A stretch of DNA of 33,463 bases from Pseudomonas spelaei (GCF_009724245.1 NZ_WNNK01000042.1:1-33463); one strand, 5' to 3'. Shown: positions 15,745 through 23,411, numbered from the stretch's first letter. The notes: a model not told the origin generated them from the sequence alone. Numbers and translations are program-made.

Positions 15745-16797
15745 ATGAACGCGATACTGGAAAGCAAACCCGAGGAAAAGAAGTCCGAGGAGAAGAAACC
15801 CTCCACGGCACCGGTCAAGAGCCGTCGACGGTTCCCGACCGAGTTGAGCATCTTCCTGGTGCTGATCGGCATCGGCCTGGTGTTTGAAGTGTTCGGTTGG
15901 ATCGTGCGCGATCAGAGCTTCTTGATGAACTCCCAGCGCCTGGTACTGATGATCCTGCAAGTGTCGATCATCGGCCTGCTGGCGATTGGCGTGACCCAGG
16001 TGATCATTACCACCGGTATTGACCTGTCTTCAGGCTCGGTGTTGGCGCTGTCGGCAATGATCGCCGCCAGCCTGGCGCAGACGTCCGACTTTTCCCGGGC
16101 GGTGTTCCCGTCCCTGACTGACTTGCCGGTGTGGATACCGGTGGCGATGGGGTTGGGTGTCGGGCTGCTGGCGGGTGCGATCAACGGCAGCATCATCGCG
16201 GTTACCGGCATTCCACCGTTTATTGCCACCTTGGGCATGATGGTCTCGGCCCGTGGCCTGGCCCGTTATTACACCGAAGGCCAGCCGGTGAGCATGCTGT
16301 CGGATTCCTACACCGCTATTGGCCACGGCGCGATGCCGGTGATCATCTTCCTGGTGGTGGCGGTGATTTTCCATATCGCCCTGCGTTATACCAAGTACGG
16401 CAAGTACACCTACGCCATCGGCGGCAACATGCAGGCGGCGCGGACCTCGGGGATCAACGTCAAGCGCCACCTGATCATCGTCTACAGCATCGCCGGCTTG
16501 CTGGCGGGTTTGGCAGGTGTGGTGGCGTCGGCACGGGCGGCGACCGGGCAGGCCGGGATGGGCATGTCTTATGAGCTGGATGCGATTGCCGCGGCGGTGA
16601 TCGGCGGTACCAGCCTGGCAGGTGGGGTAGGGCGGATTACCGGTACGGTGATCGGTGCGCTGATCCTCGGGGTGATGGCCAGCGGGTTTACCTTTGTGGG
16701 GGTGGATGCGTATATCCAGGACATCATCAAGGGCCTGATCATCGTGGTGGCGGTGGTGATCGACCAGTACCGTAACAAGCGCAAGCTCAAGCGCTGA
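15745..16797 (+). CDS. Sugar ABC transporter permease (RbsC-type)
   Basis: A 350-residue inner-membrane permease of the ribose/xylose/inositol importer class. It has a charged, Lys/Glu-rich cytoplasmic N-terminus (residues about 8-30), then about eight to ten hydrophobic segments. The family motif TTGIDLSSGSVLALSAM and the ATPase-contact loop (AIGGNMQAARTSGINVKRH) are intact. I took the ATG at 15745, preceded by AAGGTGAG; an in-frame GTG six bases upstream is less likely. Last gene of the inositol importer, followed by a palindromic repeat. Confidence 0.93.
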   Translation: MNAILESKPEEKKSEEKKPSTAPVKSRRRFPTELSIFLVLIGIGLVFEVFGWIVRDQSFLMNSQRLVLMILQVSIIGLLAIGVTQVIITTGIDLSSGSVLALSAMIAASLAQTSDFSRAVFPSLTDLPVWIPVAMGLGVGLLAGAINGSIIAVTGIPPFIATLGMMVSARGLARYYTEGQPVSMLSDSYTAIGHGAMPVIIFLVVAVIFHIALRYTKYGKYTYAIGGNMQAARTSGINVKRHLIIVYSIAGLLAGLAGVVASARAATGQAGMGMSYELDAIAAAVIGGTSLAGGVGRITGTVIGALILGVMASGFTFVGVDAYIQDIIKGLIIVVAVVIDQYRNKRKLKR

Positions 16798-16809
16798 GTG
16801 GCTTTTGTC

Positions 16810-16909
16810 GTAGCCGCTGTCGAGGTACGAGGCTGCGATGCGGTCCGCAGGAGCGCCCTCAAGGGTCGCTTCGCAACCCATCGCAGCCTCATCCCTCGGC
16901 AGCGGCTAC
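16810..16909. repeat. Palindromic intergenic repeat D (GTAGCCGCTGTCGAGG family)
   Basis: Left arm GTAGCCGCTGTCGAGG and right arm CCTCGGCAGCGGCTAC, with an inner inverted pair GAGGCTGCGATG / CATCGCAGCCTC. It begins 12 nt after the permease stop and could end the iol transcript. The same family recurs at 21023-21137, so it is a dispersed element distinct from the GTGGGAGC REPINs. Confidence 0.8.
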
Positions 16910-17190
16910 AACCGTTTGTCTTCTATATAGCTCCACAGCAGTGAATTTCTTGCTATAAACGCACTCCGATGACCGTTCGCCGAGCCCGTCCTGGTGCCTT
17001 TGGGGGTTATCTTGGAAAAATTGCCTGTCATTTCAGTTGCTGAGCCCTCAAGTCGGCCTTAGACTGCCGCCCCTCGTAAATTGAGTGCCGGGTGGCGCTT
17101 GGAATGGACGGCGCCTTTCCGAGACCTGCAAGGGTCGGCCGGAACGCTCCCTTATTCGCCTTAATGCACGTATTTTTTATAGAGAAATCA
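16910..17190 (+). promoter_or_regulatory. Upstream region and possible structured leader of the DksA-like gene
   Basis: Gene-free stretch. Two possible hairpins lie in the 3' part: GGCGC (17094-17098) with GCGCC (17111-17115), and GACC (17123-17126) with GGTC (17133-17136). AT-rich sequence (TATTTTTTATAGAGA) just before the start codon provides a weak ribosome site. I found no Zur-type palindrome, which would be expected for a zinc-regulated dksA2. Confidence 0.35.
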
Positions 17191-17595
17191 ATGACAAAGG
17201 AAAAGTTGCTGGCCATGCCGGCGGATGACTACATGAATGCCGAGCAGCACGCTTTTTTCGAGCAGTTGTTGCAAGACATGAAAGTGGAACACCACGAGCG
17301 CATTGAACAGAACCGTATCGCCATTGAAAGCCTGGATACCCCGGCTGACCCGGCTGATGCCGCTTCCGTTGAAGAAGAACGCACCTGGCTGGTGAATGCC
17401 ATCGACCGCGACCAGCGTATGCTGCCGCAACTTGAGCAAGCCCTGGGCCGAATCAAGGAAGACTCCTTCGGCTGGTGCGATGACAGCGGCGAGCCTATCG
17501 GCCTCAAGCGCCTGCTGATCAGCCCGACCACCAAGTACTGCATCGAAGCGCAAGAGCGCCACGAGCAAATCGACAAGCATCAGCGCCAAGCTTGA
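17191..17595 (+). CDS. DksA/TraR-family protein lacking two zinc-finger cysteines
   Basis: A 134-residue DksA-like protein, slightly shorter than canonical DksA (about 150). DksA binds in the RNA polymerase secondary channel and works with ppGpp. The coiled-coil-tip signature DxxDxA is intact (Asp53, Asp56, Ala58 in DPADAA). The zinc-finger region keeps Cys96 and Cys117 but the partner positions are Ser99 and Ala120, so two of four ligands are missing. This recalls the zinc-independent DksA2 type of P. aeruginosa, which can replace DksA under zinc limitation. No Zur site is evident, so orthology to DksA2 is uncertain. A clear hairpin follows 11 nt after the stop. Confidence 0.85.
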   Translation: MTKEKLLAMPADDYMNAEQHAFFEQLLQDMKVEHHERIEQNRIAIESLDTPADPADAASVEEERTWLVNAIDRDQRMLPQLEQALGRIKEDSFGWCDDSGEPIGLKRLLISPTTKYCIEAQERHEQIDKHQRQA

Positions 17596-17606
17596 TGTGA
17601 TCAGGT

Positions 17607-17641
17607 AGGAGCGAGGGCACGCCTGGTGCTCGCTCGCTCCT
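17607..17641 (+). terminator. Hairpin downstream of the DksA-like gene
   Basis: Perfect 9-bp stem AGGAGCGAG (17607-17615) / CTCGCTCCT (17633-17641) with a 17-nt loop, starting 11 nt after the stop codon. No T-run follows, so it may be a transcript-end stabiliser or REP-like element rather than an intrinsic terminator. Confidence 0.5.
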
Positions 17642-17817
17642 GCAATAGATTTCGTCCGTTTAAAGCTCACGCTGCCACTTCTGAAAAATCCCACAGTCAG
17701 CGCACCGCTATCTGAGGCTGTCGATACCTTCGGCGAGTCGACTCGCGATCTGTCCTACATCCTTTCTCATGACGTCCTGTCAGCCGCTGGCGAAGATTGT
17801 TACGGGTTATGCAATGC

Positions 17818-17840
17818 AGCTATTCCGGGGATAGCTTTTT
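17818..17840 (+). terminator. Terminator-like stem with T-run
   Basis: AGCTAT (17818-17823) pairs with ATAGCT (17831-17836), plus a T-G pair, around a C/G loop, followed by further Ts to 17840. It has no gene directly upstream, the nearest ending at 17595. It could end an unannotated short transcript or act as an attenuator for the gene at 17909. Confidence 0.35.
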
Positions 17841-17863
17841 CCTACTGGAGGAAACCAGTAGGA
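17840..17863. promoter_or_regulatory. Perfect inverted repeat TCCTACTGG-AGGAAA-CCAGTAGGA
   Basis: 9-bp perfect arms around a hexanucleotide AGGAAA, 45 nt before a start codon. As DNA it could be an operator. As RNA it would present GGA in a hexaloop, the feature recognised by RsmA/CsrA proteins. Neither role can be decided from sequence. Confidence 0.5.
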
Positions 17864-17874
17864 TGGCCAATATT

Positions 17875-17892
17875 GTTAGGTAGCTAACTAAC
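17875..17892. promoter_or_regulatory. Candidate operator GTTAGGTAGCTAACTAAC
   Basis: GTTAG (17875-17879) pairs with either CTAAC at 17884-17888 or CTAAC at 17888-17892. TAG/CTA palindromes of this kind are common targets of MarR-type repressors, but no such regulator is encoded nearby. It lies 5 bp before the ribosome site of the next gene. Confidence 0.35.
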
Positions 17893-17908
17893 TCCCTGGA
17901 GAATCTCC

Positions 17909-18112
17909 ATGCAAAGCAAAGTCGATGTGGCCGTGATGATTGGCAGTGGTGTACCGGCTACCCTGCGTGCGCTGGGTCAGAAAGCCTGTTGGGTGGTGCT
18001 GCTCAATGGTGAGCAGCGCGGTACTGCCTTCGCCAGTCGTGATGAGGCCGAAGAATGCAAGGCCGCCTGGCAGGCGTTGCTTCAAATGGAGCAGTCAGAC
18101 AGCTTGCATTGA
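17909..18112 (+). CDS. Small conserved-looking hypothetical protein (67 aa)
   Basis: A 67-residue soluble protein with no domain I recognise. GGAG lies 7 nt before the ATG, a good start. The sequence has one cysteine-bearing core (KACWVVLLNGEQRGTAF) followed by an acidic, alanine-rich helix (SRDEAEECKAAWQALLQ). It predicts a small beta-hairpin plus helix fold. Codon use resembles its neighbours. It stands alone between the DksA-like gene and a convergent minus-strand pair, and its 5' region is unusually rich in inverted repeats, suggesting tight regulation. Function unknown. Confidence 0.7.
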   Translation: MQSKVDVAVMIGSGVPATLRALGQKACWVVLLNGEQRGTAFASRDEAEECKAAWQALLQMEQSDSLH

Positions 18113-18178
18113 AGACGGGTTGGGTGGGGCGGGCGTTGGTTCAGTTCGTCCAGCGCGATCGCCGAATTGGCATCTTGA

Positions 18179-18457
18179 TCAGGACGTCAGTGCCCCGGAG
18201 TCGACGGCGGTCTTGAGCGCCTTGGCGGCATCTTTGGCAGCGGTATCGGCCGCGTCTACGGTTTTGAACCAGCGATCCTTTTCCACCTGGTGAGTCGTGA
18301 CGGTAGTCAGCGGTGCTTTGGCACGCATCACAATCACGGCCTGGAACTCACCGTCTACCTCCCTGGCTTCGCCATGGATGAAAAACTCGCCTATATCAAA
18401 TTCCGTCACGTAAAGCCTTCCCTTGGAGGTAATTGCGCTGATGAAACCGTGCCCCAT
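18179..18457 (-). CDS. Hypothetical protein (92 aa)
   Basis: A 92-residue protein of unknown function. The N-terminal two thirds look like beta strands (FISAITSKGRLYVTEFDIGEFFIHGEAREVDG reduced to alternating hydrophobics), and the C-terminus is an alanine/lysine-rich amphipathic helix. No signal peptide or membrane segment. The ribosome site is poor: C-rich sequence precedes the ATG, so the true start may lie elsewhere. It follows the next minus-strand gene by 63 nt and may be its operon partner. Confidence 0.5.
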   Translation of the reverse strand: MGHGFISAITSKGRLYVTEFDIGEFFIHGEAREVDGEFQAVIVMRAKAPLTTVTTHQVEKDRWFKTVDAADTAAKDAAKALKTAVDSGALTS

Positions 18458-18520
18458 GGGGGGCAGGTTTCAGTGGACGGATGAGTATGGCAGTTGTTGT
18501 GCTCGGGTGGCGCAGTAAAG

Positions 18521-18805
18521 TCATCGATGTGACGAAACGACCACGTTGGCGTTCAACGCGTAGAGGGTAATTTCCAATTCCTTGGCCAGGGCGCAAGCCT
18601 GGTTATGGTCACTGCGAAAGCCTTTGATGCGGCCACTGGGCACTTCCAGGATATGAAAGAAGTTCTTGCCGGCGGGCACGACGCGATAAAGCACCGAATG
18701 CAGGCACCCGCCTTCGGCGTACAAGTTGTAGAATGGCCTCGGGTTCAGGCTGGATGGGCCCGTATGGGACAGCGCAGCGTCGCGTTGCGGTTGGAGTAGT
18801 GGCAT
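18521..18805 (-). CDS. Hypothetical protein (94 aa)
   Basis: A 94-residue soluble protein, family not recognised. GGGAG lies 6 nt before the ATG, so the start is good. The central part (LYRVVPAGKNFFHILEV, then GRIKGFRSDHNQACALAKELE) predicts a beta sheet followed by a helix, reminiscent of small DUFs that look like dsRBD-type folds; that is only an impression. It is first of a probable two-gene minus-strand unit. Confidence 0.6.
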   Translation of the reverse strand: MPLLQPQRDAALSHTGPSSLNPRPFYNLYAEGGCLHSVLYRVVPAGKNFFHILEVPSGRIKGFRSDHNQACALAKELEITLYALNANVVVSSHR

Positions 18806-19200
18806 CGTCAGCTCCCGTCGATCAGTCGTGTTGACCCGCTTGCAGTATTTCGAGTGGTTTTGACCCGTGTTGCTGTTTTAGTATTGTCGTCAGCATCCGG
18901 CGACTGGTTCCATTCAATGGATGTCCTTTTGTATGGGCTGTCGGAATTCTTCTTTTTAAATGGGTTATTCTCTGAAGCGGGTCTGCCGGTATTCTCTGGT
19001 GGTTGAACCTGTGATTTCCTGCTACGCCTGACGACCTTGCACAAGGTGCGTTGGGCGTGCCTGTACTAGGCTTGCGGTGCAGCAGTGGGGATCGTCTTCA
19101 GTTTTTTCAGTGTTCTTGTTGTGTGATCGTGCCGAATCGGCCGCTTTTTCGTGCTGCGCGCTTGGGCGGGCAGTACCTTTTTTGATGTGGGGGCGTTTCC
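18806..19200. other. 395-bp intergenic region without a supported gene
   Basis: T-rich on the plus strand compared with its neighbours. Contains the promoter side of the minus-strand unit on the left and the upstream region of the 156-residue gene on the right, with GGGGG at about 19189-19193 as a possible ribosome site. A 78-codon minus-strand frame here needs a TTG start and has a Lys/Arg/Thr/Ser-rich composition unlike a folded protein. No clear terminator or operator seen. Confidence 0.5.
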
Positions 19201-19671
19201 TTGGCAGTCAGTAATCTGGATATGCACGCGCTGTTTGTGCTGGGTGATTTGCGTGCAAAGTTGGTCAAGCAGTTTCAATCTCGTTTTGTCTACATCACTG
19301 AGCAGACGCCTGAAGGCATTTACATCGCCGAACTCGATACCGAAACGGCAATGGTGGTCGATGACAAACAGCATCTGGAACTCAAAGTAGGCGATCATTT
19401 TCGCGCCGCCGTACTGCCCAGTCGCGAAGGTGGGAAGTTCGAGCTGAAGTTTCGTGAGATCAAGTTGACGGTCTATGGCCTGGGCGACTACGCCTTTGTT
19501 TCCACGGACGAAGGCCAGGGCATCGTGTTCAAGGAAGGCCACAGCGTCATGCTGGTATTCGCGGCCAATGAGCAGCTCCAGGAAGGCCTGACCAAAACCC
19601 TGAAAGCCGTGACCGGCAAGGCCGCCAAATGGCGCAAGGGTGAACTCGTGACCTTCAAGGCCAGTGAGTAA
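19201..19671 (+). CDS. Hypothetical protein (156 aa), possible TTG start
   Basis: A 156-residue soluble protein, family not recognised. The likely start is TTG at 19201, preceded by a G-rich ribosome site; an ATG at 19222 would give 149 residues. Alternating hydrophobic/charged strands through residues 20-120 suggest a beta-rich domain. The C-terminus is a Lys-rich helix (LTKTLKAVTGKAAKWRKGE). It overlaps the next gene by one base (TAATG), so the two are translationally coupled. Function unknown. Confidence 0.7.
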   Translation: MAVSNLDMHALFVLGDLRAKLVKQFQSRFVYITEQTPEGIYIAELDTETAMVVDDKQHLELKVGDHFRAAVLPSREGGKFELKFREIKLTVYGLGDYAFVSTDEGQGIVFKEGHSVMLVFAANEQLQEGLTKTLKAVTGKAAKWRKGELVTFKASE

Positions 19672-19868
19672 TGAGCCTGGATCGGGCGCAGTTCCATCAG
19701 CAGCATCTCGCGGATGCCCAGGCCAAGGCAGCCGAACTGTTTGCCCGCAAACCCGAGTTGCAAGGCGCCTGGCTGAGCTGGGTGGCCAGTCAGTTGTATG
19801 AGCTTCGTCCCGCCGAGTACGCCAGCATGGTGCGTCGGGAACTGCAGCACTTGCAGAGCCCTCCCTGA
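19671..19868 (+). CDS. Small hypothetical protein (65 aa), coupled to upstream gene
   Basis: A 65-residue, predicted all-helical protein (QFHQQHLADAQAKAAELFA, then WLSWVASQLYELRP...YASMVRRELQHL). The start codon overlaps the upstream stop by one base, so it depends on translation of the 156-residue protein. Tight coupling suggests they form a complex or act in one process. No family recognised. Confidence 0.7.
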   Translation: MSLDRAQFHQQHLADAQAKAAELFARKPELQGAWLSWVASQLYELRPAEYASMVRRELQHLQSPP

Positions 19869-19994
19869 AATGGGCGAGGTATCGTGTTTACCGGAACCTC
19901 TACTACAGTTGAGTTGACTTAAGTATTCAGAGGCTTTTGCGGTGTGACAGCAAAGCCGTCCGCTATTGCTGTGTCAAACACGAGGTGCAAAGCC

Positions 19995-21011
19995 ATGAAA
20001 GGATTTCGAGCGCTGCTGGTCGCGTCCCTGACGACCTTGGGTCTGACGACGGCCCCGCTGCCGGTATTGGCTGCCCAGGCGCCGATTCATTTTGCTGACC
20101 TGAACTGGGAAAGTGGCAGCCTGATCACCGAGGTCTTGCGGCTGATCGTCGAAAAAGGCTACGACTTGCCCACCGACACCTTGCCCGGCACCACCATCAC
20201 CCTGGAAACCGCCTTGGCCAAAAATGACATCCAGGTGATTGGTGAAGAATGGGCCGGTCGCAGCCCGGTGTGGATCAAGGCCGAAGCCGAAGGCAAAGTG
20301 CTGGGCCTGGGGGATATCGTCAAGGGTGCCACTGAAGGCTGGTGGGTTCCGGAATATGTCGTCAAAGGTGACCCGGCTAAAGGGATCAAGCCCTTGGCTC
20401 CGGACCTGCACAGCGTGACGGACCTGGCGCGTTACAAGGACGTGTTCAAGGACCCGGAAGCACCGAGCAAGGGCCGCTTTCTCAACAGCCCGATTGGCTG
20501 GACCTCGGAAATCGTCAACAAACAGAAGCTCAAGGCTTATGGGCTTGACGACAGTTATGTGAACTTTCGCAGTGGCTCGGGCGCCGCGCTGGATGCCGAG
20601 ATTGCCTCGTCGATCCGCCGTGGCAAGCCGGTCCTGTTTTACTACTGGTCGCCTACACCGTTGATGGGCCGCTACAAGCTGATCCAGTTGCAAGAGCCAC
20701 CGTTCGACGCCGACGCGTGGAAAACCCTGACCGATGCCGACAACCCCAACCCAAAACCGACCCGTTCCCTGGCGTCCAAGTTGAGCATCGGGGTGTCGGC
20801 GCCGTTCCAGAAGGAACATCCGCAGATCACCGCCTTCTTTACCAAGGTTGATTTCCCGATCGAACCGCTGAACCAGGCCCTGGCCGAGATGAGCGAAAAA
20901 CACACGCCGCCGCGTGAAGTGGCGCAGGCCTTTCTCAAGGCTCATCCCGACGTCTGGAAAGCCTGGCTGACGGACGATGTGGCGCAGAAAGTTGAAGCGG
21001 GCCTGAAATAA
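19995..21011 (+). CDS. Glycine betaine/proline-type ABC transporter substrate-binding protein (OpuAC domain)
   Basis: A 338-residue periplasmic binding protein. A signal peptide spans residues 1-26 (ending PVLA, then AQAP). The OpuAC domain covers about 30-330, with several Trp/Tyr-rich segments that in this family make the aromatic cage for quaternary amines (NWESG, EEWAGRSPVW, GWWVP, FYYWSPTPL). Ligand could be glycine betaine, choline, carnitine or a relative. No permease or ATPase gene is adjacent, so it is probably an orphan binding protein that feeds a transporter encoded elsewhere, as known for CaiX/BetX-type proteins in Pseudomonas. GAGGTG precedes the ATG. Confidence 0.85.
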   Translation: MKGFRALLVASLTTLGLTTAPLPVLAAQAPIHFADLNWESGSLITEVLRLIVEKGYDLPTDTLPGTTITLETALAKNDIQVIGEEWAGRSPVWIKAEAEGKVLGLGDIVKGATEGWWVPEYVVKGDPAKGIKPLAPDLHSVTDLARYKDVFKDPEAPSKGRFLNSPIGWTSEIVNKQKLKAYGLDDSYVNFRSGSGAALDAEIASSIRRGKPVLFYYWSPTPLMGRYKLIQLQEPPFDADAWKTLTDADNPNPKPTRSLASKLSIGVSAPFQKEHPQITAFFTKVDFPIEPLNQALAEMSEKHTPPREVAQAFLKAHPDVWKAWLTDDVAQKVEAGLK

Positions 21012-21022
21012 CACCCCAGCCT

Positions 21023-21137
21023 GTAGCCGCTGCCGAGGCACGAGGCTGCGATGCGTGTCCGCAGGACCGCTCTGGGGAGCGCTACGTCGGGATGCCGCAC
21101 CAAGCCCATCGCAGCCTCATTCTTCGGCAGCGGCTAC
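21023..21137. repeat. Palindromic intergenic repeat E (GTAGCCGCTGCCGAGG family)
   Basis: Arms GTAGCCGCTGCCGAGG and its complement (with one mismatch, TTCGGCAGCGGCTAC), with inner GAGGCTGCGATG/CATCGCAGCCTC. It fills the gap between two convergent genes and could end both transcripts. Same family as the copy at 16810-16909. Confidence 0.8.
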
Positions 21138-21190
21138 AACCGCTTCTGCGAGCAAGTCGAATCGTCGCACCGTCGCTCTCACATCCAGCG

Positions 21191-23317
21191 TTAGAACCGG
21201 GTCTGCACCGCTACCTCAAACGTCCTCGGCGACCCCAGATAATACGCCGGCGACACATGGGCAAACTCGGCATACACCTCATTGGTCAGGTTGCGCACGC
21301 GGCCGGTCACGGAGGTGTGCTGATCCACCTTGTACTTCAGAAACGTCCCGAACAAGGTGTAGGCCGGCACCGTCATTGTGTTGGCATTGTCGGCATACAC
21401 TGACGCCACATACCGCGCATCCACACCGCCCTGCCAGTCCGGCGAGAAGTCATAGGTCAGCCACAGATTACCCACCCGTTTCGGCACGTTGGTCGGGGTG
21501 TTGCCCTTGCGTGATACCACCGCGCCGCTGGCGATCTTCTCATTGAAATCATCGTACTCGGCATCAACCCAGGCGAAGTTGCCTTCGGCCAGCAGCTTGG
21601 GCGTGATCCGTAACGAACTGGCCAGCTCGATACCCTTGGACGTCTGCGCGCCTACCGGAATGCTGCGGGTCGGGTCCAGCGGATCGGTCACGGCAAAGTC
21701 CTTGCGCTCGATCTTGTAGGCCGCCACGGTGGCCGAACCTTTGCCGTCCAGGTAGTCGAACTTGCTGCCGACTTCCCACTGCTTGCCGGTGGACACATCG
21801 AACACCTGGGTGGTGCTCGACGGCTGTTCGGCGGCGGTGCTGTATTGCACGTAGACATTGGCCGACGGAATGAACTGATAGGTCAGGCCAACCCGCCCGG
21901 TAACCGGCTCCCAGCTACGCTTGACGTGCCGAGGGTTGCTGGCTGTCACCTCGCGGTGGTTGGTCACGTCCAGGTCAATGGCGTCGTAACGCAGGCCGGT
22001 GAGCAGCGACAGCTTATCGGTCAGCCCCAGGCGGTTTTCCACGAACAACGCCTTGGTGGTCACTTCGTTGGTCTTGTCCTTGATAAACCCGGGCTTGGTG
22101 CCGGGAATGTCATAGAAGTGCCCTGGATCATAGCTGTTCGGGTTCACGCTGCTGTTGCCCGGCACATTCAGCGGGTTGTTGGTGGTGCTGTTGACCTTGT
22201 ACTCGAAACCACCGGACCAGGTGGTGGCGAGGCCAAAGAAGGTGTCTTCGTGGCGCAGCTCGAACTGGTTACCGTTCTGCTGGCCTTGATGGCGCACTTG
22301 ATACGCGGTTGAGCGGTTCACCGCGCTGTTGTCGGCGTTGTACTGGTACGTCTCCAGGTTGCGATAGTCGCGTTGGCTGTCCAGGTGATAGAGGGTATTG
22401 CGCAGGCTGGTGCTGTCGTTGATCCGGTAGTCGATGATCGAGCGCACCCAAATTGTGCGTTGCTCGTAGCGACCGTCGGCGACGTTGTAGTTATTGAAGC
22501 GGTTGTGTTTGTCGATCTTCAACTCGCCGGCCTTGGGGTTGAGTACCGGCGTGCCCCAATAAGGGCTGTCTTCGTGTTCGTCCTGGTATTCCAGGGCCAG
22601 TGTGTGGGACAGGTCAGGCGTGAAATCGCTGAGCAGCGAAAAGGCCACGCTCCAGGCATCGCGTTGCTGGCGATCGATGTAAGTGTGGTTGGTGTTGCGG
22701 CTCACATCCAGGCGCGCGTAATGCTGGACCTCGGCGCCAGGCTCGGTCAGCGCATGGTTGAGGCCGAAGGCAATACCGGTGGTGTCGTAGCTGCCATAGG
22801 TGAGCTGGCCTTCGGCAGCGTGTTCTTCACGGGTGGCCAGCTTGGTCACGTAGTTCAACGAGCCACCCACGGAGCCGGCGCCGTTGATCAGGGAGGAGGG
22901 GCCGCCTACCAGTTCCACCCGGTCATAGATCCAGGCATCCACCGGCCGTGCCAGACCGCCGGAGACGGCGACGCCGTTGAACATCTGGGTGATCTGGCTG
23001 CTGGTGAAGCCGCGATAGGAGACGAACCCGCCAAACCCCGGCGGCGCACTGGCGTTGACACCCGGCAGTGTGTTGGCCGCTTCGCGGAAGGTCCTGGCGC
23101 CACGGCGTTCGATATCGTTGCGGTTGGCAATGCTGATGGACGCCGGGGTTTCCCGCACGCTCAGCCCCAGGCGCGAGGCCATGCCGCTGGACTGATCCAG
23201 TGCCAGGCCTGGCTCGGCGGTTTGCTCGCCATCAATCGTGGTGGGTGCCAGCTCAATGGCCCAGGCGCTGACAGGCAGGCAGCCGAACAGGCCCGCCAAC
23301 AGAGGTAAATGTTTCAT
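21191..23317 (-). CDS. TonB-dependent siderophore-type outer-membrane receptor
   Basis: A 708-residue TonB-dependent receptor. Signal peptide at residues 1-20 (MKHLPLLAGLFGCLPVSAWA). Plug domain about 45-160 with RETPASISIANRNDIERRG, NTLPGVNA and the SYRGF motif, then VELVGGPSSLINGAGSVGG. A 22-strand barrel fills the rest and ends in the C-terminal Phe that outer-membrane proteins need (VQTRF). It would import a ferric siderophore or other metal complex using TonB. AGGATG precedes the chosen ATG. It lies 94 nt downstream of a DUF2946 gene on the same strand; DUF2946 proteins are often next to metal-related TonB receptors, so a copper or other metal substrate is possible. No Fur-box was evident. 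Ligand unknown. Confidence 0.92.
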   Translation of the reverse strand: MKHLPLLAGLFGCLPVSAWAIELAPTTIDGEQTAEPGLALDQSSGMASRLGLSVRETPASISIANRNDIERRGARTFREAANTLPGVNASAPPGFGGFVSYRGFTSSQITQMFNGVAVSGGLARPVDAWIYDRVELVGGPSSLINGAGSVGGSLNYVTKLATREEHAAEGQLTYGSYDTTGIAFGLNHALTEPGAEVQHYARLDVSRNTNHTYIDRQQRDAWSVAFSLLSDFTPDLSHTLALEYQDEHEDSPYWGTPVLNPKAGELKIDKHNRFNNYNVADGRYEQRTIWVRSIIDYRINDSTSLRNTLYHLDSQRDYRNLETYQYNADNSAVNRSTAYQVRHQGQQNGNQFELRHEDTFFGLATTWSGGFEYKVNSTTNNPLNVPGNSSVNPNSYDPGHFYDIPGTKPGFIKDKTNEVTTKALFVENRLGLTDKLSLLTGLRYDAIDLDVTNHREVTASNPRHVKRSWEPVTGRVGLTYQFIPSANVYVQYSTAAEQPSSTTQVFDVSTGKQWEVGSKFDYLDGKGSATVAAYKIERKDFAVTDPLDPTRSIPVGAQTSKGIELASSLRITPKLLAEGNFAWVDAEYDDFNEKIASGAVVSRKGNTPTNVPKRVGNLWLTYDFSPDWQGGVDARYVASVYADNANTMTVPAYTLFGTFLKYKVDQHTSVTGRVRNLTNEVYAEFAHVSPAYYLGSPRTFEVAVQTRF

Positions 23318-23411
23318 CGGTACATCCTGAAAAACGTGGCTTGAAAGCAACGCACAGCCGCCCGTACTCCCAAAGGAAACGGTGTTCCGTGCAGATCAGA
23401 AAGCGCAGGTA

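Larger units (their letters stand above)
17596..17908. other. 313-bp gene-free region with three inverted repeats
   Basis: Contains the hairpin after the DksA-like gene, then about 175 bp without recognisable features. After that come, in order, a stem with T-run (17818-17840), a perfect 9-bp inverted repeat (17840-17863) and a TTAG/CTAA palindrome (17875-17892) leading into the ribosome site of the next small gene. Confidence 0.6.

Noticed and set aside
13839..15872. 677-codon minus-strand frame opposite the importer genes
   Set aside because: Spans several true genes on the other strand, His/Gln/Asp-rich, a high-GC antisense artefact.
16910..17190. Zur box before the DksA-like gene
   Set aside because: No GTTATA-type palindrome found in the upstream region.
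18808..19044. 78-codon minus-strand frame
   Set aside because: Needs a TTG start, Lys/Arg/Thr/Ser-rich, no ribosome site or domain.
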